DNA from: RGIG4079 sp045596365
GTDB taxonomy: Bacteria; Bacteroidota; Bacteroidia; Bacteroidales; Muribaculaceae
DNA: 64,000 bases
Direction of reading: 5' to 3'
Assembly: GCA_045596365.1 (NCBI GenBank)
Contig: JAZOCE010000017.1
Coordinates: forward strand, 46,711 to 110,710
Shown here one piece after another: positions 28,000 to 36,280 of the stretch; positions within the stretch are counted from its first letter, which is position 1; each line of letters starts with the position of its first letter. A model generated the notes under the pieces. That model was not told the DNA's origin and made no database searches. It saw only the letters and a list, made by a program, of their open reading frames with translations. The position numbers and the translations under genes are program-made.

Positions 28000-29835
28000 A
28001 TGGCAGAAAAGAAAGAAAAACTGTTCGATCAATTTCCTGCTGTTTCTACTGAAGAGTGGAAAGCCAAAGTTGACGCTGATTTAAAAGGCGTTCCCTTTGA
28101 AAAGAAATTGGTGTGGAGAACAAACGAAGGATTCAATGTTCAGCCAATGTATCGCGCTGAAGACATTGAAGGCCTCAAAACAACTGATTCTCTCCCAGGA
28201 GAATACCCCTATGTTCGCGGTACTCGCACAGAAAACGACTGGTTAACTCGTCAAGAAATCATTGCTGAAACTCCAGCTGAAGCAAATGCTAAAGCCCTCG
28301 AAGTAATCGGCAAAGGCGTAACTTCAATAGGTTTCAAAGTAAAAAATGCTGAGGATGTTGCCACTCTCCTTAAAGGCATTGATCTTACTAAGATTGAGAT
28401 TAATCTCTGTTCATGCATTAAACGTGTTACAGAAACGGCAACCGCACTCGTTTCAGTTGTAAAAGCAGCCGGGGCTGAAACATCATTCAAAGGCTCTATT
28501 GATTTCAACCCTTGGAAAAAAGCATTGAAACACGGAACTGAATATCCCGGTGATATCGCTAAAGATGCTATTCAACTAATGGAAATCGCTAAAGATGTTC
28601 CAGGATTGCGTCTATTTGCTGTTAACTCAGTAATGTTTAACAATGCCGGTTCTTATATCTTCCAAGAACTTGGATATGCTCTTGCTTGGGGAGCTGAATG
28701 GCTCACAATACTCACAGAAGCAGGCGTTGCTGTTGATGATGTTGCTAAACGCATCAAGTTCAACATGGGTATCTCTTCTAACTATTTCATGGAACTTGCA
28801 AAATTCCGTGCTGCACGCATGTTGTGGGCTCAAATAGTTGAGCAATACAAACCTGCATGCAAATGCTCTTGCAAAATGATGGCTCATGCTGCTACATCTA
28901 CATTCAACATGACTATCTTTGACGCTCACGTAAACTTATTACGTAGTCAAACAGAAGCAATGTCTGCAGCACTTGCGGGCGTTGACTCAATCACAGTTAC
29001 TCCATTTGACGCTACATACAAGACTCCAGATGCATTCTCTGAACGCATCGCCCGCAATCAACAATTCCTTCTCAAAGAAGAAAGTCATCTTGACAAAGTT
29101 GTTGACCCTGCCGGTGGTTCTTACTATGTTGAAACGCTTACTGCATCAATCGCTCAAGAAGCTTGGAAACTATTCCTTGATGTAGAAGAAAAAGGTGGTT
29201 TTAACGTTAATGTTAATAATGGCGCTATCCAAGATGCTGTTAACGCATCTTCAGAAAAACGCCATAGCGATATAGCAAAACGCAAAGAAATTCTTCTCGG
29301 TACCAACCAATATCCTAACTTTGGAGAAATGGCTGCCGACAAAATTGTTAAGGGTGAATGTAATTGCTGTTGTGGAGAAAAAGTTGAAGGTAAAGGTTTG
29401 TCAACAAAACGTCAAGGAAGCGACTTTGAAGAATTGCGTCTTGCAACAGAAGCAGCAGCTAATCGACCTAAAGTATTCATGTTGACAATAGGCAACCTTG
29501 CTATGCGACTTGCTCGTTCTCAATTCTCAGCAAACTTCTTTGGATGTGCAGGATATGAAATCATTGATAACCTCGGATTTAACACAGTAGAAGAAGGCAT
29601 CAACGCCGCTATTGAAAAAGCTGCTGACATCGTAGTAATTTGTTCAAGCGACGATGAATATGCAACTCTCGCACCTGAAGCATTTAAAGCACTTAACGGA
29701 TGTGCTGAATTTGTTGTTGCAGGAGCACCTGCTTGTACTGAAGAATTACAAGCTCAGGGTATCACTAACTTTATTCATGTTCGTAGCAACGTGCTTGAAA
29801 CTCTTCAAGCATTTAACGCCAAACTTCTTAAATAA
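28000..29835 (+). CDS. mutA: Methylmalonyl-CoA mutase small subunit
   Basis: Small, non-catalytic subunit of methylmalonyl-CoA mutase, 611 residues, which pairs with MutB to interconvert succinyl-CoA and methylmalonyl-CoA on the route to propionate. The TIM-barrel part has RGTRTENDWLTRQEI at the N-terminus and RSQTEAMSAALAGVDSITVT; the C-terminal domain is the degenerate B12 fold. Two cysteine clusters stand out: C287-K-C-S-C291 in the barrel and C454-N-C-C-C458 in the linker before the C-terminal domain. I do not know a role for these in the family. mutB starts 9 bases after the stop, so the pair is one operon. Confidence 0.93.
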   Translation: MAEKKEKLFDQFPAVSTEEWKAKVDADLKGVPFEKKLVWRTNEGFNVQPMYRAEDIEGLKTTDSLPGEYPYVRGTRTENDWLTRQEIIAETPAEANAKALEVIGKGVTSIGFKVKNAEDVATLLKGIDLTKIEINLCSCIKRVTETATALVSVVKAAGAETSFKGSIDFNPWKKALKHGTEYPGDIAKDAIQLMEIAKDVPGLRLFAVNSVMFNNAGSYIFQELGYALAWGAEWLTILTEAGVAVDDVAKRIKFNMGISSNYFMELAKFRAARMLWAQIVEQYKPACKCSCKMMAHAATSTFNMTIFDAHVNLLRSQTEAMSAALAGVDSITVTPFDATYKTPDAFSERIARNQQFLLKEESHLDKVVDPAGGSYYVETLTASIAQEAWKLFLDVEEKGGFNVNVNNGAIQDAVNASSEKRHSDIAKRKEILLGTNQYPNFGEMAADKIVKGECNCCCGEKVEGKGLSTKRQGSDFEELRLATEAAANRPKVFMLTIGNLAMRLARSQFSANFFGCAGYEIIDNLGFNTVEEGINAAIEKAADIVVICSSDDEYATLAPEAFKALNGCAEFVVAGAPACTEELQAQGITNFIHVRSNVLETLQAFNAKLLK

Positions 29836-29844
29836 TCCACGACA

Positions 29845-31977
29845 ATGAGACCTGATTTTAAAACAATAAATATCACAGCCGATGCATTTGGAGCACAACA
29901 CGCACCCATCGCACAAGGCGAAGAATGGCTCACGCCGGAATTAATTCCTGTTAAGCCCATTTACACAAAAGATGACCTTGAAGGTCTTGAGCACCTCAAC
30001 TATGTTGCCGGTCTACCTCCATTCCTTCGTGGTCCATATAGCGGTATGTATGCTATGCGTCCTTGGACAATCCGCCAATACGCAGGCTTCTCTACTGCTG
30101 CCGAATCAAATGCTTTCTATCGTCGTAACCTTGCTTCAGGGCAAAAAGGGCTTTCTGTAGCATTTGACCTTGCTACACACCGAGGTTATGATGCTGACCA
30201 CGAACGCGTTGTTGGTGATGTTGGTAAAGCAGGTGTATCTATCTGCTCACTTGACGACATGAAAGTATTGTTTGATGGTATCCCCTTGAACAAAATGTCA
30301 GTATCAATGACAATGAACGGTGCCGTTCTTCCTGTACTTGCATTCTACATCAACGCCGGTCTTGAACAAGGCGCTAAACTTGAAGAGATGGCAGGTACTA
30401 TCCAAAACGATATCCTTAAAGAATTTATGGTGCGTAACACATATATCTATCCACCTGAATTCTCTATGCGCATTATCGCTGACATCTTTGAATACACATC
30501 TCAAAACATGCCTAAGTTCAACTCTATCTCTATCTCAGGTTACCACATGCAAGAAGCTGGTGCAACTTGCGACATCGAGTTGGCTTACACTCTTGCCGAT
30601 GGTCTTGAATACCTTCGCGCCGGAGTTAACGCAGGCATGGATATTGACGCATTTGCTCCTCGCTTGTCATTCTTCTGGGCAATCGGGATGAACTTCTTCA
30701 TGGAAGTTGCTAAGATGCGTGCGGCTCGTATGCTTTGGGCTAAGATTGTTAAACAATTCAATCCTAAAAACCCAAAATCACTTGCTTTGCGTACACACTC
30801 TCAAACATCTGGTTGGTCTCTTACTGAGCAAGATCCTTTCAACAACGTTGGTCGTACATGTATTGAAGCGATGGGAGCAGCTCTTGGGCACACTCAATCT
30901 CTTCACACCAACGCTCTTGACGAAGCAATCGCTCTTCCAACTGATTTCTCTGCGCGCATTGCTCGTAATACTCAAATTTATATCCAAGAAGAGACTTACA
31001 TTACAAAAGAAATCGACCCATGGGCTGGTTCTTACTATGTAGAATCATTAACTAACGAAATCGCTCACCGCGCTTGGGAACACATCCAAGAAATCGAAAA
31101 ACTTGGTGGCATGGCAAAAGCTATCGAAAGTGGTCTTCCAAAACTTCGCATCGAAGAAGCAGCTGCTCGCACTCAAGCTCGCATTGACTCTGGTCGTCAA
31201 ACTATCGTTGGTATCAACAAATATCGTCTTGAACACGAAGATCCAATCGATATCCTTGAAATCGACAATACAGAAGTGCGCAAAGACCAAATCGCTCGTC
31301 TTGATGCAGTTAAAGCTGAACGTGACGAAGCCGCAGTTAAAGCAGCTCTTGAAGCGATTACAGAATGTGTTCGCACTAAAGAAGGTAACCTTCTTGACCT
31401 CGCTGTTAAAGCAGCCGGTCTCCGTGCTACTCTTGGTGAAATTTCAGACGCTTGCGAAGCTGTCGTAGGTCGTTATAAAGCAGTAATTAGAACTATTTCA
31501 GGCGTGTATTCAAGTGAAACTAAGCAAGATCCTGACTTCGTTAAAGCACAACAAATGTGTGAGGAGTTTGCTAAGAAAGAGGGTCGTCAACCACGTGTTA
31601 TGATTGCGAAGATGGGACAAGACGGACACGACCGTGGTGCAAAAGTTGTTGCAACCGGTTATGCCGACTGCGGATTTGACGTAGATATGGGACCATTGTT
31701 CCAAACTCCTGCTGAAGCAGCTCGTCAAGCAGTAGAAAATGACGTACACGTTCTCGGTGTATCTTCACTTGCTGCCGGACACAAGACTCTCGTTCCTCAA
31801 GTAATTGAAGAATTGAAGAAACTTGGTCGCGAAGACATCTTAGTTGTTGCAGGTGGTGTTATCCCGGCACAAGACTACGACTTCCTTTATAAAGCAGGTG
31901 TCGCTGCAATCTTTGGTCCTGGTACTCGCATCCCTGTTGCTGCAATCAAGATGCTTGAAATCCTCATGGAAGAATAA
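29845..31977 (+). CDS. mutB: Methylmalonyl-CoA mutase large subunit
   Basis: Catalytic, adenosylcobalamin-dependent subunit of methylmalonyl-CoA mutase, 710 residues. The barrel shows RGPYSGMYAMRPWTIRQYAG (substrate site Tyr and Arg), GLSVAFDLATHRGYD, SVSMTMNGAVLPVLA and RTHSQTSGWSLTEQDP. The C-terminal B12 domain carries the base-off ligand motif D593-G-H595-D-R-G598 and later VLGVSSLAAGHKT and VVAGGVIP. With mutA it gives a full alpha-beta enzyme of the succinate-propionate pathway, as expected for a fermentative gut Bacteroidales. The codon use looks optimised (Leu as CTT/CTC, few rare Arg codons), fitting high expression. Confidence 0.96.
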   Translation: MRPDFKTINITADAFGAQHAPIAQGEEWLTPELIPVKPIYTKDDLEGLEHLNYVAGLPPFLRGPYSGMYAMRPWTIRQYAGFSTAAESNAFYRRNLASGQKGLSVAFDLATHRGYDADHERVVGDVGKAGVSICSLDDMKVLFDGIPLNKMSVSMTMNGAVLPVLAFYINAGLEQGAKLEEMAGTIQNDILKEFMVRNTYIYPPEFSMRIIADIFEYTSQNMPKFNSISISGYHMQEAGATCDIELAYTLADGLEYLRAGVNAGMDIDAFAPRLSFFWAIGMNFFMEVAKMRAARMLWAKIVKQFNPKNPKSLALRTHSQTSGWSLTEQDPFNNVGRTCIEAMGAALGHTQSLHTNALDEAIALPTDFSARIARNTQIYIQEETYITKEIDPWAGSYYVESLTNEIAHRAWEHIQEIEKLGGMAKAIESGLPKLRIEEAAARTQARIDSGRQTIVGINKYRLEHEDPIDILEIDNTEVRKDQIARLDAVKAERDEAAVKAALEAITECVRTKEGNLLDLAVKAAGLRATLGEISDACEAVVGRYKAVIRTISGVYSSETKQDPDFVKAQQMCEEFAKKEGRQPRVMIAKMGQDGHDRGAKVVATGYADCGFDVDMGPLFQTPAEAARQAVENDVHVLGVSSLAAGHKTLVPQVIEELKKLGREDILVVAGGVIPAQDYDFLYKAGVAAIFGPGTRIPVAAIKMLEILMEE

Positions 31978-32000
31978 AACAATCTAAATTCCATACTAAG

Positions 32001-32033
32001 AAAACGCTGGTGGAAATCCACCAGCGTTTTCTC
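32001..32033. terminator. Bidirectional terminator after mutB
   Basis: AAAACGCTGGTGGA (32001-32014) pairs perfectly with TCCACCAGCGTTTT (32017-32030), with A and T runs built into the stem. It sits between convergent genes. Confidence 0.88.
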
Positions 32034-32081
32034 ATTATATAATGATTGACTACAATCAAATAAATTTAAGGATACATATAT

Positions 32082-33224
32082 CTACTTATTATTAAATTGT
32101 CCAGGTAATCCTATAATATTCATACTATTTGTCCAAAAATCAGGTAGAATTTTTTGAAACTCTTTAACAATATTATTTGTAGGATTAAGTTGAGACCACT
32201 TACTTTGTTTCATCTTAGCTCCAACTATATATTTTGCATATAATTCAAATTCTATAGTGTAACAATTTTTAAATTCTTGGTCAGTTGAATATGTAATATA
32301 ATATCTATTACTATATGGTGTATTTTGTTCTGAATAAGTTTTTACCTCTCCTTGATTAATATCTGATTCCGAATTTAAATCAAATCCCCAGTATTCAATA
32401 TCTGAAACCGTTTTGAATTTAGCTTTAGTTTCAGACAAACGTATATACTTATAATCAATAAGATTTGCTCTCGAACGTGGTCCAATTGCAAGAAAACGAT
32501 CCACAGAATAACTTTCTGAATGCGAAGAAGATGAAGAATTTCCTAACCCTACACCAATTACTCCTACACTAAGACCAATACCTCCACCAACGCTATTTCC
32601 ATGAGAGACCGTTGTTTGTTTATTATCAAAGTACGATTTTGTTTCAGCATTATTAAATCGCCTAAAACAACTTGCTCTATCAATGTAAATTGGATTATCG
32701 GTTTTATTTACTAATAATATTGTATAGCCTATTTTCACTTTCCACCCACCATCATAATATTCAACAGCCTCTGGATTTATAATTACGCTTAACTCATTTG
32801 TTGAAATAATAGACGAATCTGTAAATGACATTATAGGAAAGAAATCTTTTGATTTCTTATTTGATTTCTTTAAATTTAGTCTTGGCAAATTGGAATACAT
32901 TGTCTTTTTATCATCATTATCCGATGCCGGTTTCGCTTTAATTGGTCCATTTTTAGATTGTTGCACATTAGATTCTATTTTTGTCGACTCAAATTTATCG
33001 ATATCTCCATTTGCATACTTTATTGAAAGCACATCCTCTTTACTCATTGAATATAAAGGACCTTCAAGATTCGAAGATTTTCTATACTTAATTTCATTAG
33101 TTAACACCTCTACAACAACACCATTAATAATATCTCCATTTCGTAAAATAATAAGATCATCAGCGAAAATTTTCACTCCTGAAGCAATTACAAATGATAA
33201 TAATAGTAATAAAATTTTTTTCAT
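32082..33224 (-). CDS. Secreted protein of unknown function
   Basis: Protein of 380 residues that I do not recognise by name. It begins with a signal peptide (MKKILLLLLSFVIASGVKIFA). The next 60 residues have a motif frequent in Bacteroidetes secreted proteins, DLIILRNGDIINGVVVEVL, then IKYRKSSNLEGPLYSMSKED and IKYANGDIDKFE. The middle, about residues 200-235, is a Gly/Ser-rich stretch (VGGGIGLSVGVIGVGLGNSS, then a serine run), and the C-terminal half is beta-rich with many Tyr and Asn. It is AT-rich, and upstream of it lies a startless reading frame of foreign-looking codon use. It could be an envelope protein; no enzymatic motif is seen. Confidence 0.7.
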   Translation of the reverse strand: MKKILLLLLSFVIASGVKIFADDLIILRNGDIINGVVVEVLTNEIKYRKSSNLEGPLYSMSKEDVLSIKYANGDIDKFESTKIESNVQQSKNGPIKAKPASDNDDKKTMYSNLPRLNLKKSNKKSKDFFPIMSFTDSSIISTNELSVIINPEAVEYYDGGWKVKIGYTILLVNKTDNPIYIDRASCFRRFNNAETKSYFDNKQTTVSHGNSVGGGIGLSVGVIGVGLGNSSSSSHSESYSVDRFLAIGPRSRANLIDYKYIRLSETKAKFKTVSDIEYWGFDLNSESDINQGEVKTYSEQNTPYSNRYYITYSTDQEFKNCYTIEFELYAKYIVGAKMKQSKWSQLNPTNNIVKEFQKILPDFWTNSMNIIGLPGQFNNK

Positions 33225-33262
33225 TGGTTTAAGTTTTTTGTGCTTCTCAATCCCCGGGGAAA

Positions 33263-33517
33263 CTAATTACATTTGGGTATAAAAAAGGTGTGAGGATTGT
33301 ATCTCTGTCCTATCCTGTATTCAGGTCTTGGCATACCTATTCCGTGGATAAGACGACAGCCCCACACCGATAAAGCATATACAGCACCCTTCTCGGGCAT
33401 GGGTATAGCTACCGATGCAGGTGTCATCGTCATATTATCTTCACGGAATTTCAGACGGCCAAGTTTGAATACAGAAGATAAAATTTCAATAACACCTTTT
33501 TTCGATGGATTACTCCA
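33263..33517 (-). pseudogene. Open frame without a start, possible protein remnant or repeat unit
   Basis: On the minus strand 84 codons are open, from a TGG just after an in-frame TGA to the TAG at 33263. The product reads like real protein: SNPSKKGVIEILSSVFKLGR, then TPASVAIPMPEKGAVYALSV, then MPRPEYRIGQRY. No ATG exists in frame before residue 28; the nearest ATG pair (33516-33521) is out of frame and reads only Met-Met-Glu-stop. It uses AGA/AGG arginine codons and is less AT-rich than its surroundings, so it looks foreign. An opposite frame of 77 codons (33297-33530) overlaps it. Its function is unknown. It may be a decayed gene or a copy of a dispersed element. Confidence 0.4.
33281..33502. 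repeat. Inverted repeat enclosing the startless frame
   Basis: AAAAAAGGTGT (33281-33291) is complementary to ACACCTTTTTT (33492-33502), 200 bases apart. The two arms bound the segment of foreign composition almost exactly. This could be the closing stem of a structured RNA or the ends of a small mobile unit. The region 33518-33770 beyond it shows only AT-rich sequence with no gene seen. Confidence 0.45.
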
Positions 33518-33755
33518 TCATTTCAACTAAAAAGTTAAAATCAGTGATGGCTGCCTCTGCAACCTTTTGATTTATGATTGCAAATATAACTAAATTTTAT
33601 AATATGAAACATTTCATACTATTTAATTCATCAGTTACCATAATAAAATTTATCTTTTAATACATTACAAATTCAATTTAATTTATATCTTGTTTTTAAA
33701 ATTCGTGCATTTTATTGATAAACGATAAAAAATATTAAAATTCAAGAGATTTTTA

Positions 33756-33785
33756 TTGTTTTACAATAAATTATTTATACTTTTG
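33756..33785 (+). promoter_or_regulatory. Promoter of the DUF2975/HTH operon
   Basis: A TTG (33756-33758) at -33 and TACTTTTG (33778-33785) at -7, with 19 bases between them, fit the Bacteroidetes promoter. The -7 box is followed at once by an operator-like palindrome. Confidence 0.6.
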
Positions 33786-33804
33786 TTTATCGAAAAACGA
33801 TAAA
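33786..33804. promoter_or_regulatory. Palindromic operator abutting the -7 element
   Basis: TTTATCGAAAAACGATAAA is a perfect inverted repeat of TTTATCG with a 5-base spacer, covering the expected transcription start. Further half-sites are CGATAAA at 33723-33729 and TTTATCG at 33838-33844. It is probably bound by the small HTH protein of the operon. Confidence 0.55.
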
Positions 33805-33886
33805 TAGCAAACATCATTAGCGCGCATGAATCTGATGTTTATCGTTTGGGACTATTAATAAATGTATAACCTAATAATTTATCTTT

Positions 33887-34360
33887 ATGGAAACGAAAAA
33901 ATATTACCGACCAATTTTAATTTTAGCAATTATCGTCTCTCTATGTTCTCTTTTTTGGTTATATTGGACCATAGGACGCACTATTTTCACACTCGGAGAT
34001 GATGGACTTCCTCTTAGAGATGGATATGAAACTTGGCAAATTGCAATCATAACAGGTTACAGCATTTTTGCGATAGCATTAGTAGTTATTCAAATGATTT
34101 TCATTTTAAAACAATTAAGAAGCATCAGAAACGGCATTTTATTTGATAAATCAATTGTGAAATACATATTGACGTGGGGAATTATTTGGGTTTTCTATGA
34201 TTTTTGCGCCGGCAACATTGGACAAATGATTTATAACGAAGGGTTTAATGAAATCACTATTCATGGGACGTTAATAGGTATTCCGACAATAGCAATCACG
34301 TTTGCAATACTCTATAAAATGGCTGCCGATGTTGCAACAGAAAACAATCTCACCATCTAA
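33887..34360 (+). CDS. DUF2975 domain membrane protein
   Basis: Membrane protein of 157 residues with four hydrophobic segments (about residues 8-28, 50-75, 90-108 and 120-140), matching the DUF2975 family by the conserved spacing and its ending YKMAADVATENNLTI. Proteins of this family have no known activity but are very often encoded just before a small YozG-like HTH regulator, as here (19 bases downstream). It may be a membrane sensor or the target controlled by that regulator. The leader is about 95 bases and carries several TTTATCG half-sites, so autoregulation is likely. Confidence 0.82.
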   Translation: METKKYYRPILILAIIVSLCSLFWLYWTIGRTIFTLGDDGLPLRDGYETWQIAIITGYSIFAIALVVIQMIFILKQLRSIRNGILFDKSIVKYILTWGIIWVFYDFCAGNIGQMIYNEGFNEITIHGTLIGIPTIAITFAILYKMAADVATENNLTI

Positions 34361-34378
34361 TCGTAAAAACAACTCCTT

Positions 34379-34585
34379 ATGGCTATAATAATTAATTTGG
34401 ATGTTATGATGGCTCGTCGCAAAATGTCATTAAACGAGCTATCGGAACGCGTAGGAATAACAATTGCCAACCTTTCAATCCTCAAAACCGGTAAAGCCAA
34501 AGCAATACGCTTCTCTACGCTTGATGCTATTTGCAAAGCACTTGACTGCCAACCTGCCGACATCATAGAATATCGCGCAGATTAA
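34379..34585 (+). CDS. HTH transcriptional regulator, Cro/C1-like (YozG type)
   Basis: Very small DNA-binding protein of 68 residues made of one helix-turn-helix: MMARRKMSLNELSERVGITI, ANLSILKTGKAKAIRFSTL, then CKALDCQPADIIEY. The layout is that of YozG-like regulators found next to DUF2975 proteins. It likely binds the TTTATCG palindrome over the operon promoter. No sensor domain exists, so the signal may come through the membrane partner. An inverted repeat ACGATT...AATCGT at 34596-34614 just after the gene resembles the half-site and may be another binding site or a weak terminator. Confidence 0.87.
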   Translation: MAIIINLDVMMARRKMSLNELSERVGITIANLSILKTGKAKAIRFSTLDAICKALDCQPADIIEYRAD

Positions 34586-34712
34586 TCCCATATCGACGAT
34601 TGTTGATTAATCGTAATTATTAATTTTGAAAAAATTATTACCTTGGTGCAACCTTTTAGCAAGTTGTTGCGTCAAAGAGAAAAACGAATTAATAATTTAA
34701 ACATTTATAATT

Positions 34713-35411
34713 ATGAAACGATTAATCAACATTTCTGTTATTGCAGTTCTTTTGTCAGTATTAATGATTCCTTGTAATGTCAAAGCTCAAAATCCCGACA
34801 AGATTGAAAATCGCATGGAGATTATTGCCCAAACAATCGCTGAAGAATTAGATACAGCCAAAAACTTTGAGCAAAATGTAGAAAAAATAGCCTATAAACT
34901 CAAAGAAAAATTTGAAAATATAGATGCCAATACTGCTGTCGTTTATAATGAAGAAGCTCGTAAAACTATTGAGGCAAAATATGACCATGAAGAAGAGATG
35001 ATGGAACATGCTCTTAGTATAATCGCAGTTATCGGAGGGTTATTAACAGGTCTATTATGTTTTGTACTACCTATTTTCTTCATTTGTTATTTTATCTATC
35101 GCAAGCGTACAATCCGCTATCGCATAGCAGAAAAAGCAATAGAAAAGAACATGACACTACCTGAAAGTTTCTTCCATGTAGAAGACAAAAAAAGCCGTTT
35201 GCAATCAGGACTTGTGTGGATAGGCTGGGGACTTGGATTGATATGTCTATTCTTGGTATGTGACTCAATAAAAACAGCGATGATAGGACTTATTCCACTA
35301 TTCGTTGGGATAGCCAAACTTATAACCTACTTTGTAGAAGACCGCAACAAAAATAATAACGACAAAAATATAAATTGTTTTAACGACGAAACAGATGTTG
35401 AGCAAATTTGA
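34713..35411 (+). CDS. DUF6249-like membrane protein, first gene of a sigma operon
   Basis: Protein of 232 residues with a signal peptide ending in KAQ (MKRLINISVIAVLLSVLMIP...), a helical, charged periplasmic-type region to about residue 95, then a hydrophobic segment (SIIAVIGGLLTGLLCFVLPIFFI), a basic loop (YRKRTIRYRIAEKAIEKNM) and two more hydrophobic segments, resembling DUF6249 proteins. The last 17 bases overlap the sigma factor gene, so translation is coupled. It may sense envelope state for the sigma factor; that is inference from context. The C-terminal tail is rich in Asn and Asp. Confidence 0.72.
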   Translation: MKRLINISVIAVLLSVLMIPCNVKAQNPDKIENRMEIIAQTIAEELDTAKNFEQNVEKIAYKLKEKFENIDANTAVVYNEEARKTIEAKYDHEEEMMEHALSIIAVIGGLLTGLLCFVLPIFFICYFIYRKRTIRYRIAEKAIEKNMTLPESFFHVEDKKSRLQSGLVWIGWGLGLICLFLVCDSIKTAMIGLIPLFVGIAKLITYFVEDRNKNNNDKNINCFNDETDVEQI

Positions 35412-35925
35412 TGAACTCAAACTGATAGCCCGGTGCGTTGCCACAGATGACCGCAACGCATTCGGGCGATTGGTCGAGGAATATCAAGATGGCTTGCGTC
35501 GTTTTCTTCTCAATCTCACTCTTGGCGATGCCGCATTAACCGACGATCTATCGCAAGAGACTTTTATCAAAGCCTACTTGTCGATACGCTCTTTCAAAGG
35601 ATTGTCTCGATTTAAAACATGGCTTTATCGCATAGCATATAATGAATTTTACTCTTATATGCGCAAGCAACGAGAAGAAAGCGAGGAGACCGCCGATGTT
35701 CCACCCGACGAAGGATATCAATGCCTGAATGCATCAGATGCTCGCATGGATCTTGATGTGTGCATGAAAGCATTGAACGGAACCGAGCGCACAGTCGTTT
35801 TACTATTCTATATTGAAGACCAGCCAATAAAAAAGATTGCCGACATTACCTCTTTACCTCAAGGAACAATAAAATCCTATCTCTCACGGGCAAGAGTAAA
35901 AATGGCAGAAGTGTTGAATCAATAA
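35395..35925 (+). CDS. RNA polymerase sigma factor, ECF type
   Basis: Sigma-70 family ECF factor of 176 residues. Region 2 is seen in FGRLVEEYQDGLRRFLLNLT and DDLSQETFIKAYLSIRSFKG, with FKTWLYRIAYNEFYSYMRK following. Region 4 is VVLLFYIEDQPIKKIADITS, then LPQGTIKSYLSRARVKM. The 10-15 residue linker between the regions is acidic (SEETADVPPDEG). It overlaps the DUF6249-like gene by 17 bases and is followed 16 bases later by a small single- or double-span membrane protein that could be its anti-sigma factor. Target promoters are unknown. Confidence 0.9.
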   Translation: MLSKFDELKLIARCVATDDRNAFGRLVEEYQDGLRRFLLNLTLGDAALTDDLSQETFIKAYLSIRSFKGLSRFKTWLYRIAYNEFYSYMRKQREESEETADVPPDEGYQCLNASDARMDLDVCMKALNGTERTVVLLFYIEDQPIKKIADITSLPQGTIKSYLSRARVKMAEVLNQ

Positions 35926-35956
35926 AATAATTTGACTAATTTTGAAACTGAAAAAG

Positions 35957-36274
35957 ATGAAACACGATATAACCGACAAGCAGATAAAGAAATTCCTAAA
36001 ACGAGAACTTCCACAAGCTCCCGTCAACCCTTGGTTTACACGCAAGGTAATGAATCGTTTGCCTGAAAAGAGAATAAATTGGGCTGCACGCATCGAAAAT
36101 ACCGGATTTTTGGTAGCTGCAATAACATTAGGTATTTTCTGGTATATGCTCATCACTACAACAACCAACAGCAATGTAATCACCGTAGGCGATATTTTCA
36201 ATTATGTTGTCATGATTGCAATGACAATTGCACTATCGGCAGGATATATGTTTTCTATACTCCGAAAAATATAA
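35957..36274 (+). CDS. Small membrane protein, candidate anti-sigma factor
   Basis: Protein of about 105 residues if started at 35957 (MKHDITDKQIKKFL); an ATG at 35942 adds five residues. The N-terminal 40 residues are charged and cytosolic (FLKRELPQAPVNPWFTRKVM and LPEKR), the rest two membrane segments (NTGFLVAAITLGIFWYMLI and VVMIAMTIALSAGYMFSIL). That layout, with a short cytosolic N-terminus before membrane spans and a position right after an ECF sigma gene, fits a minimal anti-sigma factor. There is no zinc-binding HxxxCxxC motif. The assignment is inference. The stop lies 6 bases from that of the convergent TonB-domain gene. Confidence 0.68.
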   Translation: MKHDITDKQIKKFLKRELPQAPVNPWFTRKVMNRLPEKRINWAARIENTGFLVAAITLGIFWYMLITTTTNSNVITVGDIFNYVVMIAMTIALSAGYMFSILRKI

Positions 36275-36280
36275 CACTTT

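Noticed and set aside
30320..31468. Several overlapping long frames inside mutB on the plus strand
   Set aside because: Their Leu/Thr/Ser-rich composition is a by-product of the optimised codons of mutB.
33281..33502. 6S-like or other structured RNA
   Set aside because: The 222-base span and closing stem suit a 6S-like RNA, but I found no recognisable conserved 6S bubble, and the minus strand reads as protein for 84 codons. I kept it as an open question, not as an ncRNA call.
33297..33530. Plus-strand gene of 77 codons (MYLCPILYSGLGIPIPW...)
   Set aside because: It overlaps the opposite frame, which looks more protein-like, and it has no promoter or recognisable domain.
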